Positions 50,114-58,727 of a DNA stretch of 64,000 nt are shown one piece after another. Each line of letters begins with the position of its first letter. Within the stretch, counting starts at the first letter, position 1. Under the pieces are notes generated by a model. The model searched no databases and was not told the DNA's origin. It saw only the letters and a program-made list of their open reading frames with translations. A program made the translations under genes and the position numbers. Source of the stretch: an uncultured Prevotellaceae bacterium (GTDB lineage: Bacteria; Bacteroidota; Bacteroidia; Bacteroidales; Muribaculaceae); assembly GCA_900318065.1 (NCBI GenBank), contig ONIY01000023.1, positions 1 through 64,000 on the forward strand. Reading direction: 5' to 3'.

Positions 50114-50449
50114 TCAGTATTTCTTGCTTAGTTTCTCATTGTCGAGGTGGCGGTGGCTGTCGCGCTGGGTTTTCTTGGCGATGTTGCGCTCGAGTGCCGC
50201 GTCCAGGTCCACCCCGGTTTGGTTAGCAAGGCACATGACCACCCATAGCACGTCGGCGAGTTCGTCGCCCAAATCCTTGCCCTCGTCGCTGGGCTTGCAC
50301 GACTGTTCGCCATATCGCCGTGCTATGATACGCGCTACCTCGCCCACTTCCTCGGTGAGGATTGCCATGTTGGTCAACTCGTTGAAGTAGCGCACTCCAT
50401 AGGTCTTGATCCAGTTGTCAACGCGCTGCTGCGCCTCGTTTATAGTCAT
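50114..50449 (-). CDS. MazG-type nucleotide pyrophosphohydrolase
   Basis: 111 aa, a single MazG fold: metal-binding EEVGEVARIIARRYG and DLGDELADVLWVVMCLA supply the E-x2-E and E-x2-D pairs. Such enzymes hydrolyse (d)NTPs, often non-canonical ones. It is grouped with deoC and dtd on the minus strand, a combination frequent in Bacteroidales, consistent with a housekeeping and quality-control role. Confidence 0.9.
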   Translation of the reverse strand: MTINEAQQRVDNWIKTYGVRYFNELTNMAILTEEVGEVARIIARRYGEQSCKPSDEGKDLGDELADVLWVVMCLANQTGVDLDAALERNIAKKTQRDSHRHLDNEKLSKKY

Positions 50450-50606
50450 TGGTTTTCTGTTTTATTATTGTGGTTTTTAGGGGAGAGGGGAGAGGTGAGT
50501 GGGAAGAGGGGAGAGGAAATCGAGCAGTCGAGCATTCGAACTCTCGAGCAGTCGAGGTTGAGATGAGCAACTTTGTCCTTCGTCCTTTGTCCTTCTCCTT
50601 TCTCCT
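50450..50606. repeat. GGGAGAGG, TCGAGCA and GTCCTTC repeats
   Basis: GGGGAGAGGGGAGAGG-type units (50479-50515), ATCGAGCAGTCGAGCATTCG (50519-50560) and GTCCTTCGTCCTTTGTCC (50575-50600) fill the gap between the MazG-like gene and the secreted protein. The same modules occur at 9853-10013 and 48860-48965. Confidence 0.8.
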
Positions 50607-50608
50607 TC

Positions 50609-51802
50609 TTACTTCACAACCTTTGCGGTCGAGGTTGTACCGTCGCTGTAGGTGGTCACCTTGATGGCGATGCCAGCAGGACGGGTAATTTCTTGTCCAG
50701 CGAGGTTGTAATAACGCTCGCCCACAACGCTCTTGCCAGGCTGCACGGTCTCAATGCCCGATTGTGGGAACACCTCGAGATAAACAATGTTTGACGAGTT
50801 GCGCACTCCGTCCACTGTGTAGTGCGTCTGAATTCCTATGCGCCAAGTGAGCAGTGGGTTGTCGCCGCTGTTGGTGCGGTAGAAGTAGACGCGGCGCAGG
50901 TAGAAGTCTTCGCCACTGAAGCCGTAAGGAATCTCGGTCATGTCCTCGTCAAAGCCATTGCCAGCGCCATAGGTTGCGGCATCAAATGTGAACAGCTGGT
51001 CCTGGTCGATGTAGATGCTGTAAGTCACAAGGTCGGCATGCAGCTCATTGCCGTCAACATCCTTCAGGTTGATGTTGAAGTCGAAGCGGGTGTAGCCGCT
51101 CTCATCGCCGCAGTCGAAGAAGTCGAGGGCCTCGGGGTCGGCAGGAACGGCGGCAGTGGCTTGGGCAAGTGGAGTGAAAGTTGTTCCCCACTCAATGGTG
51201 GCTATCGACTGGTCGTCGCTCCACACGCCTGCCAGGCCGTGAGCCAGGAGGTTGTTGGGGTAGTCGGCCGAGACATCACCTTCTGAGTTCAGCATGGTGA
51301 TAATGCCCTGCTCGGCATCGACGGCATAGGTCACAGTCTCAACACCTTCTTCGGGAGTGAACTCAACATAGTAGAAGTCATCGCCCAGGTCAATCATCGA
51401 GGTCTCGCCCCAGGCAAGAATCAGGCCATAGCCATATTCTTCGTTATAGGCGACATACTGCCCCAGGGGCACGGTGATGGTGGTGCCATCGGTCGACAAC
51501 TCGCCCTGAACCCACACTCCGGTTCCCTCGCCATAGGCGAGTGGGTCGAGCAGATACACGGTCTTGTTGTCGCTGGCATAGGTGATTTTTATCTGGCCCG
51601 TTTGCTCCTGGGCGTTATATCCATAGAGGCTTGCTGTCATGTAGCCACCCGAGCGGGTGTAGGACACAACGTTGCCCTCGGGTTGCTCGGTGATGATTTC
51701 CACACCGTCTTTGCTGGCTGGCTTGCCCAGCTTGTGAATGGTTTGGGCACTGGCACAGGTAGCCATGAGTGCCACAATAGTAAGGACTAATGTTTTCTTC
51801 AT
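50609..51802 (-). CDS. Secreted protein with C-terminal sorting-type tail, function unknown
   Basis: 397 aa. It has a signal peptide (MKKTLVLTIVALMATCASA) and a beta-rich body with repeated YGYGLILAWGETSMIDLGDD-type and DFNINLKDVDGNEL segments. A tail GIETVQPGKSVVGERYYNLA precedes a Lys-ending strand (TSTAKVVK), as in T9SS or related sorting domains. I do not recognise the body. It interrupts the MazG/deoC and dtd/rnhB set. A long leader of about 160 nt with a long-range stem precedes it. Confidence 0.72.
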   Translation of the reverse strand: MKKTLVLTIVALMATCASAQTIHKLGKPASKDGVEIITEQPEGNVVSYTRSGGYMTASLYGYNAQEQTGQIKITYASDNKTVYLLDPLAYGEGTGVWVQGELSTDGTTITVPLGQYVAYNEEYGYGLILAWGETSMIDLGDDFYYVEFTPEEGVETVTYAVDAEQGIITMLNSEGDVSADYPNNLLAHGLAGVWSDDQSIATIEWGTTFTPLAQATAAVPADPEALDFFDCGDESGYTRFDFNINLKDVDGNELHADLVTYSIYIDQDQLFTFDAATYGAGNGFDEDMTEIPYGFSGEDFYLRRVYFYRTNSGDNPLLTWRIGIQTHYTVDGVRNSSNIVYLEVFPQSGIETVQPGKSVVGERYYNLAGQEITRPAGIAIKVTTYSDGTTSTAKVVK

Positions 51803-51975
51803 AATAAACTAATGGTTGCAGCACTTAGGTTAAACACTAAAAGATAGTTTTCTATGGGTGCAAGTGTGGTGTTATTCAACACGTTGCCTGCGGTGTTGTC
51901 ATCTTTGATTCTCGATTATCTTAGTGCTGCAATTCAAGAAAAGAAAACCATCAATGACATTACATTGCAAAAATA
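51803..51975 (-). promoter_or_regulatory. Promoter and long structured leader of the 50609-51802 gene
   Basis: Minus-strand -7 TATTTTTG (51975-51968) places the start near 51960. TTGCAGCACT (51932-51923) and AGTGCTGCAA (51825-51816) can pair perfectly over 10 bp and enclose about 97 nt, inside which CAACAC and GTGTTG form another stem (51909-51877 region). This looks like a structured 5' leader closed by a P1 helix; I do not recognise a known riboswitch in it. Confidence 0.5.
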
Positions 51976-52078
51976 AGAATAAAAAATGAGAAAATCACCT
52001 CATTTGGAGGATTTCTTTAACTTAATTGCTTTGAAAAGATGAAATGTGTGATAGAAGAGCCGCATGTGTCTTGATTCA

Positions 52079-52206
52079 CAAGGTGCAGCCCATTGTGCAT
52101 TATGAATTGTGCATTAATTCAAGGCGCAGCCCAATTGTGCATTATGCATTATGAATTGTGCATTAATTCAAGGCGCAGCCCAATTGTGCATTATGCATTG
52201 TGCATT
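52079..52206 (+). repeat. TTGTGCATTA / AAGGCGCAGCCC tandem repeats
   Basis: About two and a half units of GCATTAATTCAAGGCGCAGC followed by CCAATTGTGCATTATG lie head to tail. Related GTGCATTATGAATTATGC occurs at 23190-23213. The rest of 51976-52230 is AT-rich without a gene. Confidence 0.85.
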
Positions 52207-52230
52207 AAAAAAGATTGTGCATTTAAAAGA

Positions 52231-52683
52231 TTATTCTCTCAGTCGGGAGTCGATGATGATGGTTACGGGGCCGTCGTTGATGAGCGCGACCTGCATCTCG
52301 GCGCCAAAGACACCGCGCTTCACTTCCTTGCTCATGAGCTGCTCCACCTCCTTGCAGTAGAGCTCATAGAGAGGCACTGCCAGTTCATGGCCAGCGGCAT
52401 GGATATAGCTGGGCCTGTTGCCCTTCTTGGTGCTCGCGTTAAGGGTGAACTGGCTCACTGCCAGCACCTGGCCGCCAGCGTCGAGGATGTTGCGGTTCAT
52501 CACCCCGTTCTCGTCGTCAAAGACTCGCAGGTTCACCGTCTTCATCGCCAGCCAGCGCGCATCGTCCTCGCTGTCGCCTTCACGCACGCCCACCAGCACC
52601 ATGTAGCCATTCTTCACCGCGCTGTGCAACTTGCCGTCGATGGTGACCGACGCCTCTTTCACTCGTTGTATAACTATTCGCAT
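52231..52683 (-). CDS. dtd: D-aminoacyl-tRNA deacylase
   Basis: 150 aa from ATG 52683 (MRIVIQRVKEASVTIDGKLH). It has the Dtd signatures VSQFTLNAST and NDGPVTIIID (Gly-Pro cis motif). It hydrolyses D-amino acids from mischarged tRNA. It lies 109 nt from rnhB on the same strand. The -7/-33 region could not be fixed. Confidence 0.96.
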   Translation of the reverse strand: MRIVIQRVKEASVTIDGKLHSAVKNGYMVLVGVREGDSEDDARWLAMKTVNLRVFDDENGVMNRNILDAGGQVLAVSQFTLNASTKKGNRPSYIHAAGHELAVPLYELYCKEVEQLMSKEVKRGVFGAEMQVALINDGPVTIIIDSRLRE

Positions 52684-52791
52684 AAGTCTGTCTTTTAGAA
52701 TTGAAACTTTGTGTTGCAAATATACGCATTTTTGCTGTCAAGAGCAAGCGGCATGGGCAGCAAACTTGGTAATATGCTTTGAAAAAGATTC

Positions 52792-53388
52792 TTAGTCAAA
52801 AAGCGACAACTGGCCCACCAGGTTGAACGACTTGCGGTGGTAGGGGCTGATGCCGTGAGCCACGATGGCGGCGCGGTGGTCGCGCGTGGGATAGCCTTTG
52901 TTCTTCGCCCAGTTGTAGCAGGGAAACTCTTGTGCGATGTGGCGCATGTACTCGTCACGGTGGGTCTTGGCGAGAACCGAGGCGGCGGCAATGCTCATCA
53001 TCTTGGCATCGCCCTTGACCACGGTGGTGAAAGGGATGTCGCCGTAGGGGTAGAAGCGATTGCCGTCGACGAGGATGTGCTCGGGGCGCACCTTGAGCTG
53101 GTCGAGGGCACGATGCATGGCGGTGATTGACGCGCGCAAGATGTTGATGCGGTCAATCTCCTGGGGCGAGACCATTGCCACTGCCCACGCTAGCGCCTCG
53201 CGCTCGATGACGGGCCGCAGCAAGTCGCGCTGGTGCTCGGTGAGTTGCTTGCTATCGTTGAGCAGTTCGTTCTCAAAGTCGGGTGGCAGTATCACCGCGG
53301 CGGCCGTTACCGGTCCTGCCAGGCATCCACGCCCAGCCTCGTCACACCCTGCCTCAATGCGGCCTTCCTGCATGTATCGTTGTAACAT
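52792..53388 (-). CDS. rnhB: Ribonuclease HII
   Basis: 198 aa from ATG 53388 ([20 protein letters not shown]), chosen from the family length. An in-frame ATG at 53460 would add 24 aa and lies 22 nt from the -7 box, so it remains possible. Catalytic residues are visible in [13 protein letters not shown] (D-E), in HILVDGN (D) and in the [19 protein letters not shown] block. It removes RNA from RNA-DNA hybrids and single ribonucleotides. Confidence 0.95.
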   Translation of the reverse strand: MLQRYMQEGRIEAGCDEAGRGCLAGPVTAAAVILPPDFENELLNDSKQLTEHQRDLLRPVIEREALAWAVAMVSPQEIDRINILRASITAMHRALDQLKVRPEHILVDGNRFYPYGDIPFTTVVKGDAKMMSIAAASVLAKTHRDEYMRHIAQEFPCYNWAKNKGYPTRDHRAAIVAHGISPYHRKSFNLVGQLSLFD

Positions 53389-53481
53389 AATCGTTTGCTC
53401 CTTCAACCATTTTGTAAACAATTGGCTCCAGCTCAGTGCATGACTGTCGCTGTGCCACATTGTCTTGTTATAATTCACATG

Positions 53482-53489
53482 CAAAGGTA
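53482..53489 (-). promoter_or_regulatory. -7 box of rnhB
   Basis: Minus strand TACCTTTG. It is 22 nt before the alternative ATG at 53460 and about 94 nt before the preferred start at 53388. Confidence 0.55.
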
Positions 53490-53588
53490 ATGATTTTTGC
53501 GTTAACCACCCTTGCCAAGCGGCAATAAATCCTAAAGACCACTTTGGATTAAACATCATTATGATGCGAAACGGCAACAACCACTCAC

Positions 53589-53691
53589 GCTATAAAAGTG
53601 CTAAAACCGTCAATTTTTTTACCGATTTAGCACTCGAATCGCTATAAAAGTGCTAAAACCGTCAATTTTTTTACCGATTTAGCACTCGAAT
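53589..53691. repeat. Two tandem 52-bp palindromic repeats
   Basis: 53589-53640 and 53641-53691 are identical apart from the last base. Each contains AGTGCTAAA...TTTAGCACT, a hairpin with the loop ACCGTCAATTTTTTTACCGA. Confidence 0.92.
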
Positions 53692-53730
53692 ACTGGTTTT
53701 GCGGTAGTAATAATGATTCATGGCGCCAGT

Positions 53731-53875
53731 GAAAAGTTGGCGCAATCGCATAGAAATGTTGAGATTTAGCCAGAAATCTCACGAAAAGTTGGCGCAATCG
53801 CATAAAAAAGTTGAGATTTAGCCGAAAATCTCACAAAAAGTTGGCGCAATCGCATTTTTTTATTAACTTTGCGCC
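53731..53875. repeat. Second 52-bp repeat array (2.8 units), overlapping the ATPase promoter
   Basis: 53731-53782 and 53783-53834 share AAAAGTTGGCGCAATCGCAT and GAGATTTAGCC(a)gAAATCTC (hairpin). A partial third unit (53835-53855) supplies TTGGCGCAA, inverse to TTGCGCCAA at 53869-53877. Confidence 0.9.
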
Positions 53876-53877
53876 AA
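53841..53877 (+). promoter_or_regulatory. Promoter with inverted-repeat operator of the AAA/DUF234 gene
   Basis: -7 TAACTTTG (53864-53871) with TTG 20 nt upstream (53841-53843). TTGGCGCAA (53841-53849) and TTGCGCCAA (53869-53877) flank the spacer and may be a binding site. Confidence 0.55.
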
Positions 53878-53891
53878 TAAAAACCTAAGTC

Positions 53892-55349
53892 ATGAAAGAA
53901 AACATCATTGGTCGCCAATTAGAGATAGACCGCCTGGAGCGATACATCGCGAGCAAGAAGTCGGAGTTTGTTGCCATCTATGGTCGCCGGCGAGTGGGCA
54001 AGACTTTTCTTGTGAAGGAATTGCTAGAAGAGCGCATGACCTTTAGAATTACAGGCAAAGAGAATGCCAGCACAAAAGACCAGTTGGAGAATTTTTTCTT
54101 CGCCTTTAATAAATATTCCCATAGCCAGCAAGTGCCCAAGACCTGGACACAAGCTTTTGAGATGCTTTCTTTGCTGCTGGAGCAAGCCCAGGATGTTGAC
54201 ACAAAAATAATCTTTATTGATGAGCTTCCCTGGTTTGACACCTACGGGTCAAAATTCATCAGCGCCCTTGAGCATTTTTGGAATGACTGGGCAGCTTATC
54301 GCAACGACATTAAACTGATAGTGTGCGGTAGTGCAACCACATGGATGCTGAACAATATTATCAACTCCCGTGGTGGTCTGCACAATCGTGCCACACACAC
54401 CATGCTGCTTGAACCATTTTCCCTCAATGAGACCGAGCAGTTTTTCAAGGCATTTGATTTCCCCTACGAGCGCCAGGAAATATTAGAATGCTACATGGCT
54501 GTGGGGGGAGTGGCCTATTATCTCTCTCTTTTTGAGCGCGAGAAAAGTGTGGCGCAAAATTTAGAGTCGTTGTGCTTCACTCGTGGAGGCGAACTGGTTG
54601 ATGAGTTTCAAAAGATTTTCAGGTCGTTATTTAAAAAGGCCGATAATCACATAGCCGTCATTAGTGCTTTGCAGAACAAAGGTATGGGACTCACACGCCA
54701 AGAGATAATCAAGGCTACAAACTTGACAAACAACGGCAACATGACGTCGCTGCTGCGCGAACTTGAGGAATGTTCATTCTTGCGCAGTTACACACCTTTT
54801 CAAAAGAGCAAAAAGGATAAGATGTACCAACTGATAGATCCTTTTACCTTATTCTATTTTCACTTTATGCACAACAATAACACCTTTCTCAAGGGTTATT
54901 GGACAAACATGGTTGCGACGAGCAAATATGCCTCATGGTGCGGATATGCCTTTGAGATTGTGTGCCTGAACCACCTGGAGCAGATAGTGAAAGCCCTGGG
55001 CATTGACGGCACCATAAGCACCATTTGTTCGTGGAGCTACACTCCACCCAAGCAGCTCAGAGACACTAATGATGACGACTTGCTGCAAGGAGCACAAATC
55101 GACCTCTTGATTGACCGCTCCGACAAGACCATAACAGTGTGTGAGATAAAATACTCTCAAAATGAGTATGAAATCACCAAGGGTTACAACGCCCATATGA
55201 CACAACGCCTGCGCACATTCAAGAAAGTCACAAAAACACGCAAGTCGGTTGTCCCCACATTCATCACACCTAATGGACTTCTAAATAACATCTACTCCCG
55301 CCAAATTGCAAGAACCGTAACGGGTGATGACCTATTTGTGTCGTTATAA
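53892..55349 (+). CDS. AAA ATPase with C-terminal DUF234 (PD-(D/E)xK-like) domain
   Basis: 485 aa. Walker A GRRRVGKT (31-38), Walker B KIIFIDELPW, sensor VCGSATTWM; a winged-helix-like middle with LTRQEIIKATNLTNNGN; a C-terminal DUF234 part with GAQIDLLIDRSDKTITVCEI followed by KYS, the PD-(D/E)xK nuclease-like pattern (D...E-x-K). This archaeal-type ATPase family is very numerous in Bacteroidales and is suspected to act in mobile-element or defence contexts, but no function is proven. It is a single gene directly behind the 52-bp repeats. Confidence 0.88.
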   Translation: MKENIIGRQLEIDRLERYIASKKSEFVAIYGRRRVGKTFLVKELLEERMTFRITGKENASTKDQLENFFFAFNKYSHSQQVPKTWTQAFEMLSLLLEQAQDVDTKIIFIDELPWFDTYGSKFISALEHFWNDWAAYRNDIKLIVCGSATTWMLNNIINSRGGLHNRATHTMLLEPFSLNETEQFFKAFDFPYERQEILECYMAVGGVAYYLSLFEREKSVAQNLESLCFTRGGELVDEFQKIFRSLFKKADNHIAVISALQNKGMGLTRQEIIKATNLTNNGNMTSLLRELEECSFLRSYTPFQKSKKDKMYQLIDPFTLFYFHFMHNNNTFLKGYWTNMVATSKYASWCGYAFEIVCLNHLEQIVKALGIDGTISTICSWSYTPPKQLRDTNDDDLLQGAQIDLLIDRSDKTITVCEIKYSQNEYEITKGYNAHMTQRLRTFKKVTKTRKSVVPTFITPNGLLNNIYSRQIARTVTGDDLFVSL

Positions 55350-55420
55350 TGCGGCTAATTTGTTGGTGGTTAAGTTAATAGTTTGTGCCTAAGCGACAAT
55401 GCTGTTGGGGAGATACTCTT

Positions 55421-55455
55421 ATTACGAAAATTCTCGTTACGAAATTTTTCGTAAT
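55421..55455. terminator. Hairpin after the AAA/DUF234 gene
   Basis: ATTACGAAAA (55421-55430) and TTTTCGTAAT (55446-55455) are perfectly inverted; the internal loop contains a second TTACGAAATT copy. No long T-run. Confidence 0.6.
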
Positions 55456-55523
55456 AGCGCAAAGTCCTACCAAGTTTGATAGGAATTTCTTATCTATTCC
55501 TATCCATTCCTACCCCTTGCAGG

Positions 55524-56375
55524 CTATGGATTGGTAAGCAGTGTGCCAGTGGCTACTATTGCGCACTCGCCTCCCACCCAAATGGTGCCGTTGCTGTCGA
55601 TGGTCGACTCCACCACCGATGGGCGTGCCATGGTCTCGCCTTGCAGGAAGCGGTTGCTGTCGCCGCTGGCAATGATGCCATGCTGGTGCAGGTAATGTGT
55701 CAGGGCAGCATTGGCAGTGCCGGTAGCCGACTCCTCGGGTACGCCATAGAGCGGACCGAAATTGCGCACGTGGGCGGTGTAGCCGTCTTCACCAAAGGCA
55801 AATGCGTGAACACCTGTCACACCGAGTTCCTTGCTCAGCTGCGCGAGGGCGTCCATGTTGGGTGCCAGTGAGTACAGCTGCTCCACATTGTCGAGTGGCA
55901 TGATGATGTCGGGCAGGCCAGTGCTCACTATCTCCACGGGGAATGAGGTGTTAACGCTTGTTGCCCCCATGATGCTGTGCAGGCGTTCCACGTCGACGGT
56001 GGCGGGTATCACCTGCGGCTTAGCCATCATCATCATCACCCGCTTGCCGGCAATCACGTTGAGGTCGCCAGCGAGGGTGTGGATGAGGCATTGTTCGCCT
56101 TGCGCGAGAAATCCCATGCGGTACATCATTCCAAAGGTGGCGATAGTGGCGTGCCCGCACAGGTCTACCTCGCCGCATGGTGTGAAGTATCGCACCTTGA
56201 ACTCGGCCGCGCCAAGCTGTTGCACAAAGGCTGTCTCGGAGTAGCGCAGTTCGGCTGCAATCTGCTGCATGAGATTGTCGCTTGGAAAGGATTGTGTCTC
56301 TTCTATGAGTGCCACGCCGGCAGTGTTGCCTCCAAATGGAGTGGCGGTAAATGCATCGACGATAAAGAGTTTCAT
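55524..56375 (-). CDS. PhzF-family isomerase/epimerase-like protein
   Basis: 283 aa. It starts MKLFIVDAFTATPFGGNTAG and has the PhzF catalytic Glu in LRYSETAFV, DLCGHATIATFG, and GVPEESATGTANAALTHYL. The family fold resembles DapF. Substrates of the generic bacterial members are mostly unknown, and no phenazine genes are nearby. It is followed (upstream on the map) by the wbqC-like gene 6 nt away, so the two are co-transcribed. Confidence 0.92.
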   Translation of the reverse strand: MKLFIVDAFTATPFGGNTAGVALIEETQSFPSDNLMQQIAAELRYSETAFVQQLGAAEFKVRYFTPCGEVDLCGHATIATFGMMYRMGFLAQGEQCLIHTLAGDLNVIAGKRVMMMMAKPQVIPATVDVERLHSIMGATSVNTSFPVEIVSTGLPDIIMPLDNVEQLYSLAPNMDALAQLSKELGVTGVHAFAFGEDGYTAHVRNFGPLYGVPEESATGTANAALTHYLHQHGIIASGDSNRFLQGETMARPSVVESTIDSNGTIWVGGECAIVATGTLLTNP

Positions 56376-56381
56376 TTTTAT

Positions 56382-57032
56382 TTAAAGTTTAAGATTTTGA
56401 GCCATTTTCATGAGGGTGAAGATTCCTTCCCTGCCCTCGTTCATGAGGAGGTCGAGAATGCTTAGAGCGGGCGCAAACTCGTTGCGTCGCTGCGCCCACA
56501 TCTGGTAGTAGGGCACATCGTCTATCGCCAGCTTGTCGCCGCGCTTGCCGCCAATCTTGCCGCGCAGGTCGGGCTCACCGCTGCTGAGCGCCTCGTCAAC
56601 TTGCTGGCAGGTAGTGGCTACGGTGGTGGTGATGGGCAGGTCCATGAAGTCGACAATGAGGTTGTGGAGCTGCATGTTGAGGTCGAGCAGCCGCGACTGC
56701 TTGCCCTCGACGATGATGCTGCGCAGGTCCTGGGCGATGAAGTCGAAAAACGGGCTCTTGCCATAGGACGAGAACAGCGCGCCCCAGTGCAGATGTCGCC
56801 AGTTGCCGTGCTCGCTCAGGTTCACATCCTTCATCATCACCGGCATGGCATTGGAGCTGCCCTCGAGCGGCACAGTGAGTTTCACCGTTCCGTTGGGCGC
56901 GTCAATGATGTAGCGGTGGTGGCTGTGCCGCAGGGGCAGGCGTTGCTCGGTGGCGTCAATCACCACCTTCCCTGCCTTGAGCATTGCGGCATAGCACCGC
57001 ACGCTGCCTGCACACATCGAACCTATTATCAT
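56382..57032 (-). CDS. WbqC-family protein
   Basis: 216 aa. It has NLSEHGNWRHLHWGALFSSY, KSPFFDFIAQDLRSIIVEGK and DLNMQLHNLIVDFMDLPITT, the usual WbqC-like blocks, and PYYQMWAQRRNEFAPALSIL near the C-terminus. WbqC proteins are often encoded near polysaccharide or signal-peptidase genes and their activity is unclear. It overlaps no neighbour; phzF starts 6 nt downstream and the lipoprotein gene ends 16 nt upstream. Confidence 0.85.
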   Translation of the reverse strand: MIIGSMCAGSVRCYAAMLKAGKVVIDATEQRLPLRHSHHRYIIDAPNGTVKLTVPLEGSSNAMPVMMKDVNLSEHGNWRHLHWGALFSSYGKSPFFDFIAQDLRSIIVEGKQSRLLDLNMQLHNLIVDFMDLPITTTVATTCQQVDEALSSGEPDLRGKIGGKRGDKLAIDDVPYYQMWAQRRNEFAPALSILDLLMNEGREGIFTLMKMAQNLKL

Positions 57033-57048
57033 ATTCCCCTCCTCGGTG

Positions 57049-58044
57049 TTATTTGTTTTCTACAGTTTGGCGTGCTTTTATGGCGTCGTTGCCACGGTAG
57101 ATGGCTTTTCCCAGCGAGTCGGTGACGATGATGGTGGGCAGGGTCATGATTTGGAGCTTGGTGAGCTGGCTGTTCATCATCGAGCCTGGCACCCAGTAAT
57201 GCTTCCACTGTGTGGAGTCGCGCCTGACGATGTTTCTCCATCCCGCCGAGTCGCTGTCGATGTTGATGTCGACGATGTTCACCCTTGTGGTGTCGAGCAT
57301 TTTGAGTTCGGCAATCACGCTCTCATGCTCGCGGTTGTCAAGATCCTTGTCCCAGAAGAACACCACGCTGGGCTTGCTGCCAGTGAACCGTGCCACCTTG
57401 AAGTCGTCGCTGGTCATCTCAATCATGTTGATGTCGCTCAGCTGGTCCACGCCTTTCTTGTAGCGGGCATTGACCAGGTCGTAGCTCGCCATGAGCGATT
57501 CGGGCTTGGCTCCGTCGTCAATGGCATCGAGCAGGGCATCCACCTTGTCGCTGCTGGATGGGGCATAGTCGGTGAGCACGAGCAGAGTGGAGACAATGCT
57601 CTTGGGGTTTTGCTTGACATAGGCCTCGATGGCAGTGTTGAGCGCCTGACTGTTTGCCATGCCATATTCGTTCTTGTGCTTGGCCTCAAAGGCATTCCAT
57701 TCCTCCATGATTTTAGAGCCCGTGATCTTGAGTTGGGAGTCGGTAATGCTGCCTTTCACCTCGATGTTGTCGCCACCGTCCACCACAAGTCGCACGATGG
57801 GGACATTCATGCTGTTGAAAATGAGCATCAACGATGGTCCGTTGCACGATCCCTCAATTGTCACAACGTCTTTCTGGGCCTTCACCCAGTTGTCGGTCAA
57901 GCCCTGGTCGCCGCAGAAGACAGCCCTCACATTTTGCTCGCCCAGCCCCTTGAGCTCCAGCGTCACTTTGAAGCCGCTGTTGCTGCAACCGCTCAGTAGC
58001 AATGCCACAGCGAGCATCGTCAATATGTAGATTTTTACTTTCAT
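57049..58044 (-). CDS. Lipoprotein with DUF4369-like and thioredoxin-like domains
   Basis: 331 aa. Lipoprotein signal MKVKIYILTMLAVALLLSGC (C20). Residues about 25-130 resemble the DUF4369 N-terminal domain (VTLELKGLGEQNVRAVFCGD, ITGSKIMEEWNAFEAKH). The C-terminal part (about 220-325) is thioredoxin-like (SKPSVVFFWDKDLDNREHES ... LPTIIVTD), but the CxxC is replaced by DKDL, so a redox role is unlikely. It probably sits in the outer or inner membrane facing the periplasm. It belongs to the minus-strand group with wbqC-like and phzF. Confidence 0.75.
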   Translation of the reverse strand: MKVKIYILTMLAVALLLSGCSNSGFKVTLELKGLGEQNVRAVFCGDQGLTDNWVKAQKDVVTIEGSCNGPSLMLIFNSMNVPIVRLVVDGGDNIEVKGSITDSQLKITGSKIMEEWNAFEAKHKNEYGMANSQALNTAIEAYVKQNPKSIVSTLLVLTDYAPSSSDKVDALLDAIDDGAKPESLMASYDLVNARYKKGVDQLSDINMIEMTSDDFKVARFTGSKPSVVFFWDKDLDNREHESVIAELKMLDTTRVNIVDINIDSDSAGWRNIVRRDSTQWKHYWVPGSMMNSQLTKLQIMTLPTIIVTDSLGKAIYRGNDAIKARQTVENK

Positions 58045-58142
58045 AAGTCGTGAGAATATATGTAAAAAGGTAATAGGTGATGATTATGGAAAGTAGTATT
58101 AAAAATGGCGTCACTGGTGGAGTGCCCAGCATTATGAATTGT

Positions 58143-58727
58143 TCATAATTTATTGATCTCAATTCCACCTTGCTTGCCGCATATGTAGTTGATGGGGTGG
58201 TCGATGCCCTGGTGCATCAGGCCGTTGATGATAAGGGGCTGCCCTGGAATGAAACCTTGACACTTGAAGGTGTCGCCCACGGCGAGTTTGGAGTTTTGTG
58301 ATTCCACCACCACATATTCGTTGTCACCATGATACTCAAGCGTCACCACTCGCCCCGGACGCCACCGCAGCGTGAGGCGTGCCCCAGGCTGCAGGGTGTC
58401 GCTGTCGATGTAGTGTGAGTCGAAGATTTGCGACGCGGCGGTATTGCTCAGGTTGTGGTAGAAGTCGTCCCAGTCGCGATACCCGGCATAGCGTGCGAGC
58501 ACGTTGAGAGTGAAGCGGCGGCTGGTGCGGTAGCCTTTAGCATATCCCCACAGGCGCTTGAGAGTGTTGGTGGAGATATATTCGCTGGTGGCAGTAGTGA
58601 TGGCAGCTGCAAGCATGTCGAAATCGCTGGGCAACTCCACCGTGCGACCAACCTTCTCCTCAACCTCTTTCTTAAGAGCATCAAGCGCATCTTGAACATT
58701 GGCTATTATGATAGTTTCTTTTACCAT
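58143..58727 (-). CDS. Regulator-like protein of unknown function (STNTLKRLWGY motif)
   Basis: 194 aa from ATG 58727 (MVKETIIIANVQDALDALKK). It has an N-terminal helix region, then LAAAITTATSEYISTNTLKR with LWGYAKGYRTSRRFTLNVLA RYAGYRDWDDFYHNL (HTH-like, a motif recurring in many Bacteroidetes proteins), and a C-terminal beta-rich part (LTLRWRPGRVVTLEYHGDNE...). I infer a sensory or DNA-binding role only from the HTH-like segment. A long intergenic region lies upstream. Confidence 0.65.
   Translation of the reverse strand: MVKETIIIANVQDALDALKKEVEEKVGRTVELPSDFDMLAAAITTATSEYISTNTLKRLWGYAKGYRTSRRFTLNVLARYAGYRDWDDFYHNLSNTAASQIFDSHYIDSDTLQPGARLTLRWRPGRVVTLEYHGDNEYVVVESQNSKLAVGDTFKCQGFIPGQPLIINGLMHQGIDHPINYICGKQGGIEINKL

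Noticed and set aside
53589-53875. CRISPR array or CRISPR-like repeats
   Set aside because: 52-bp units are tandem without spacers and no cas genes are nearby.
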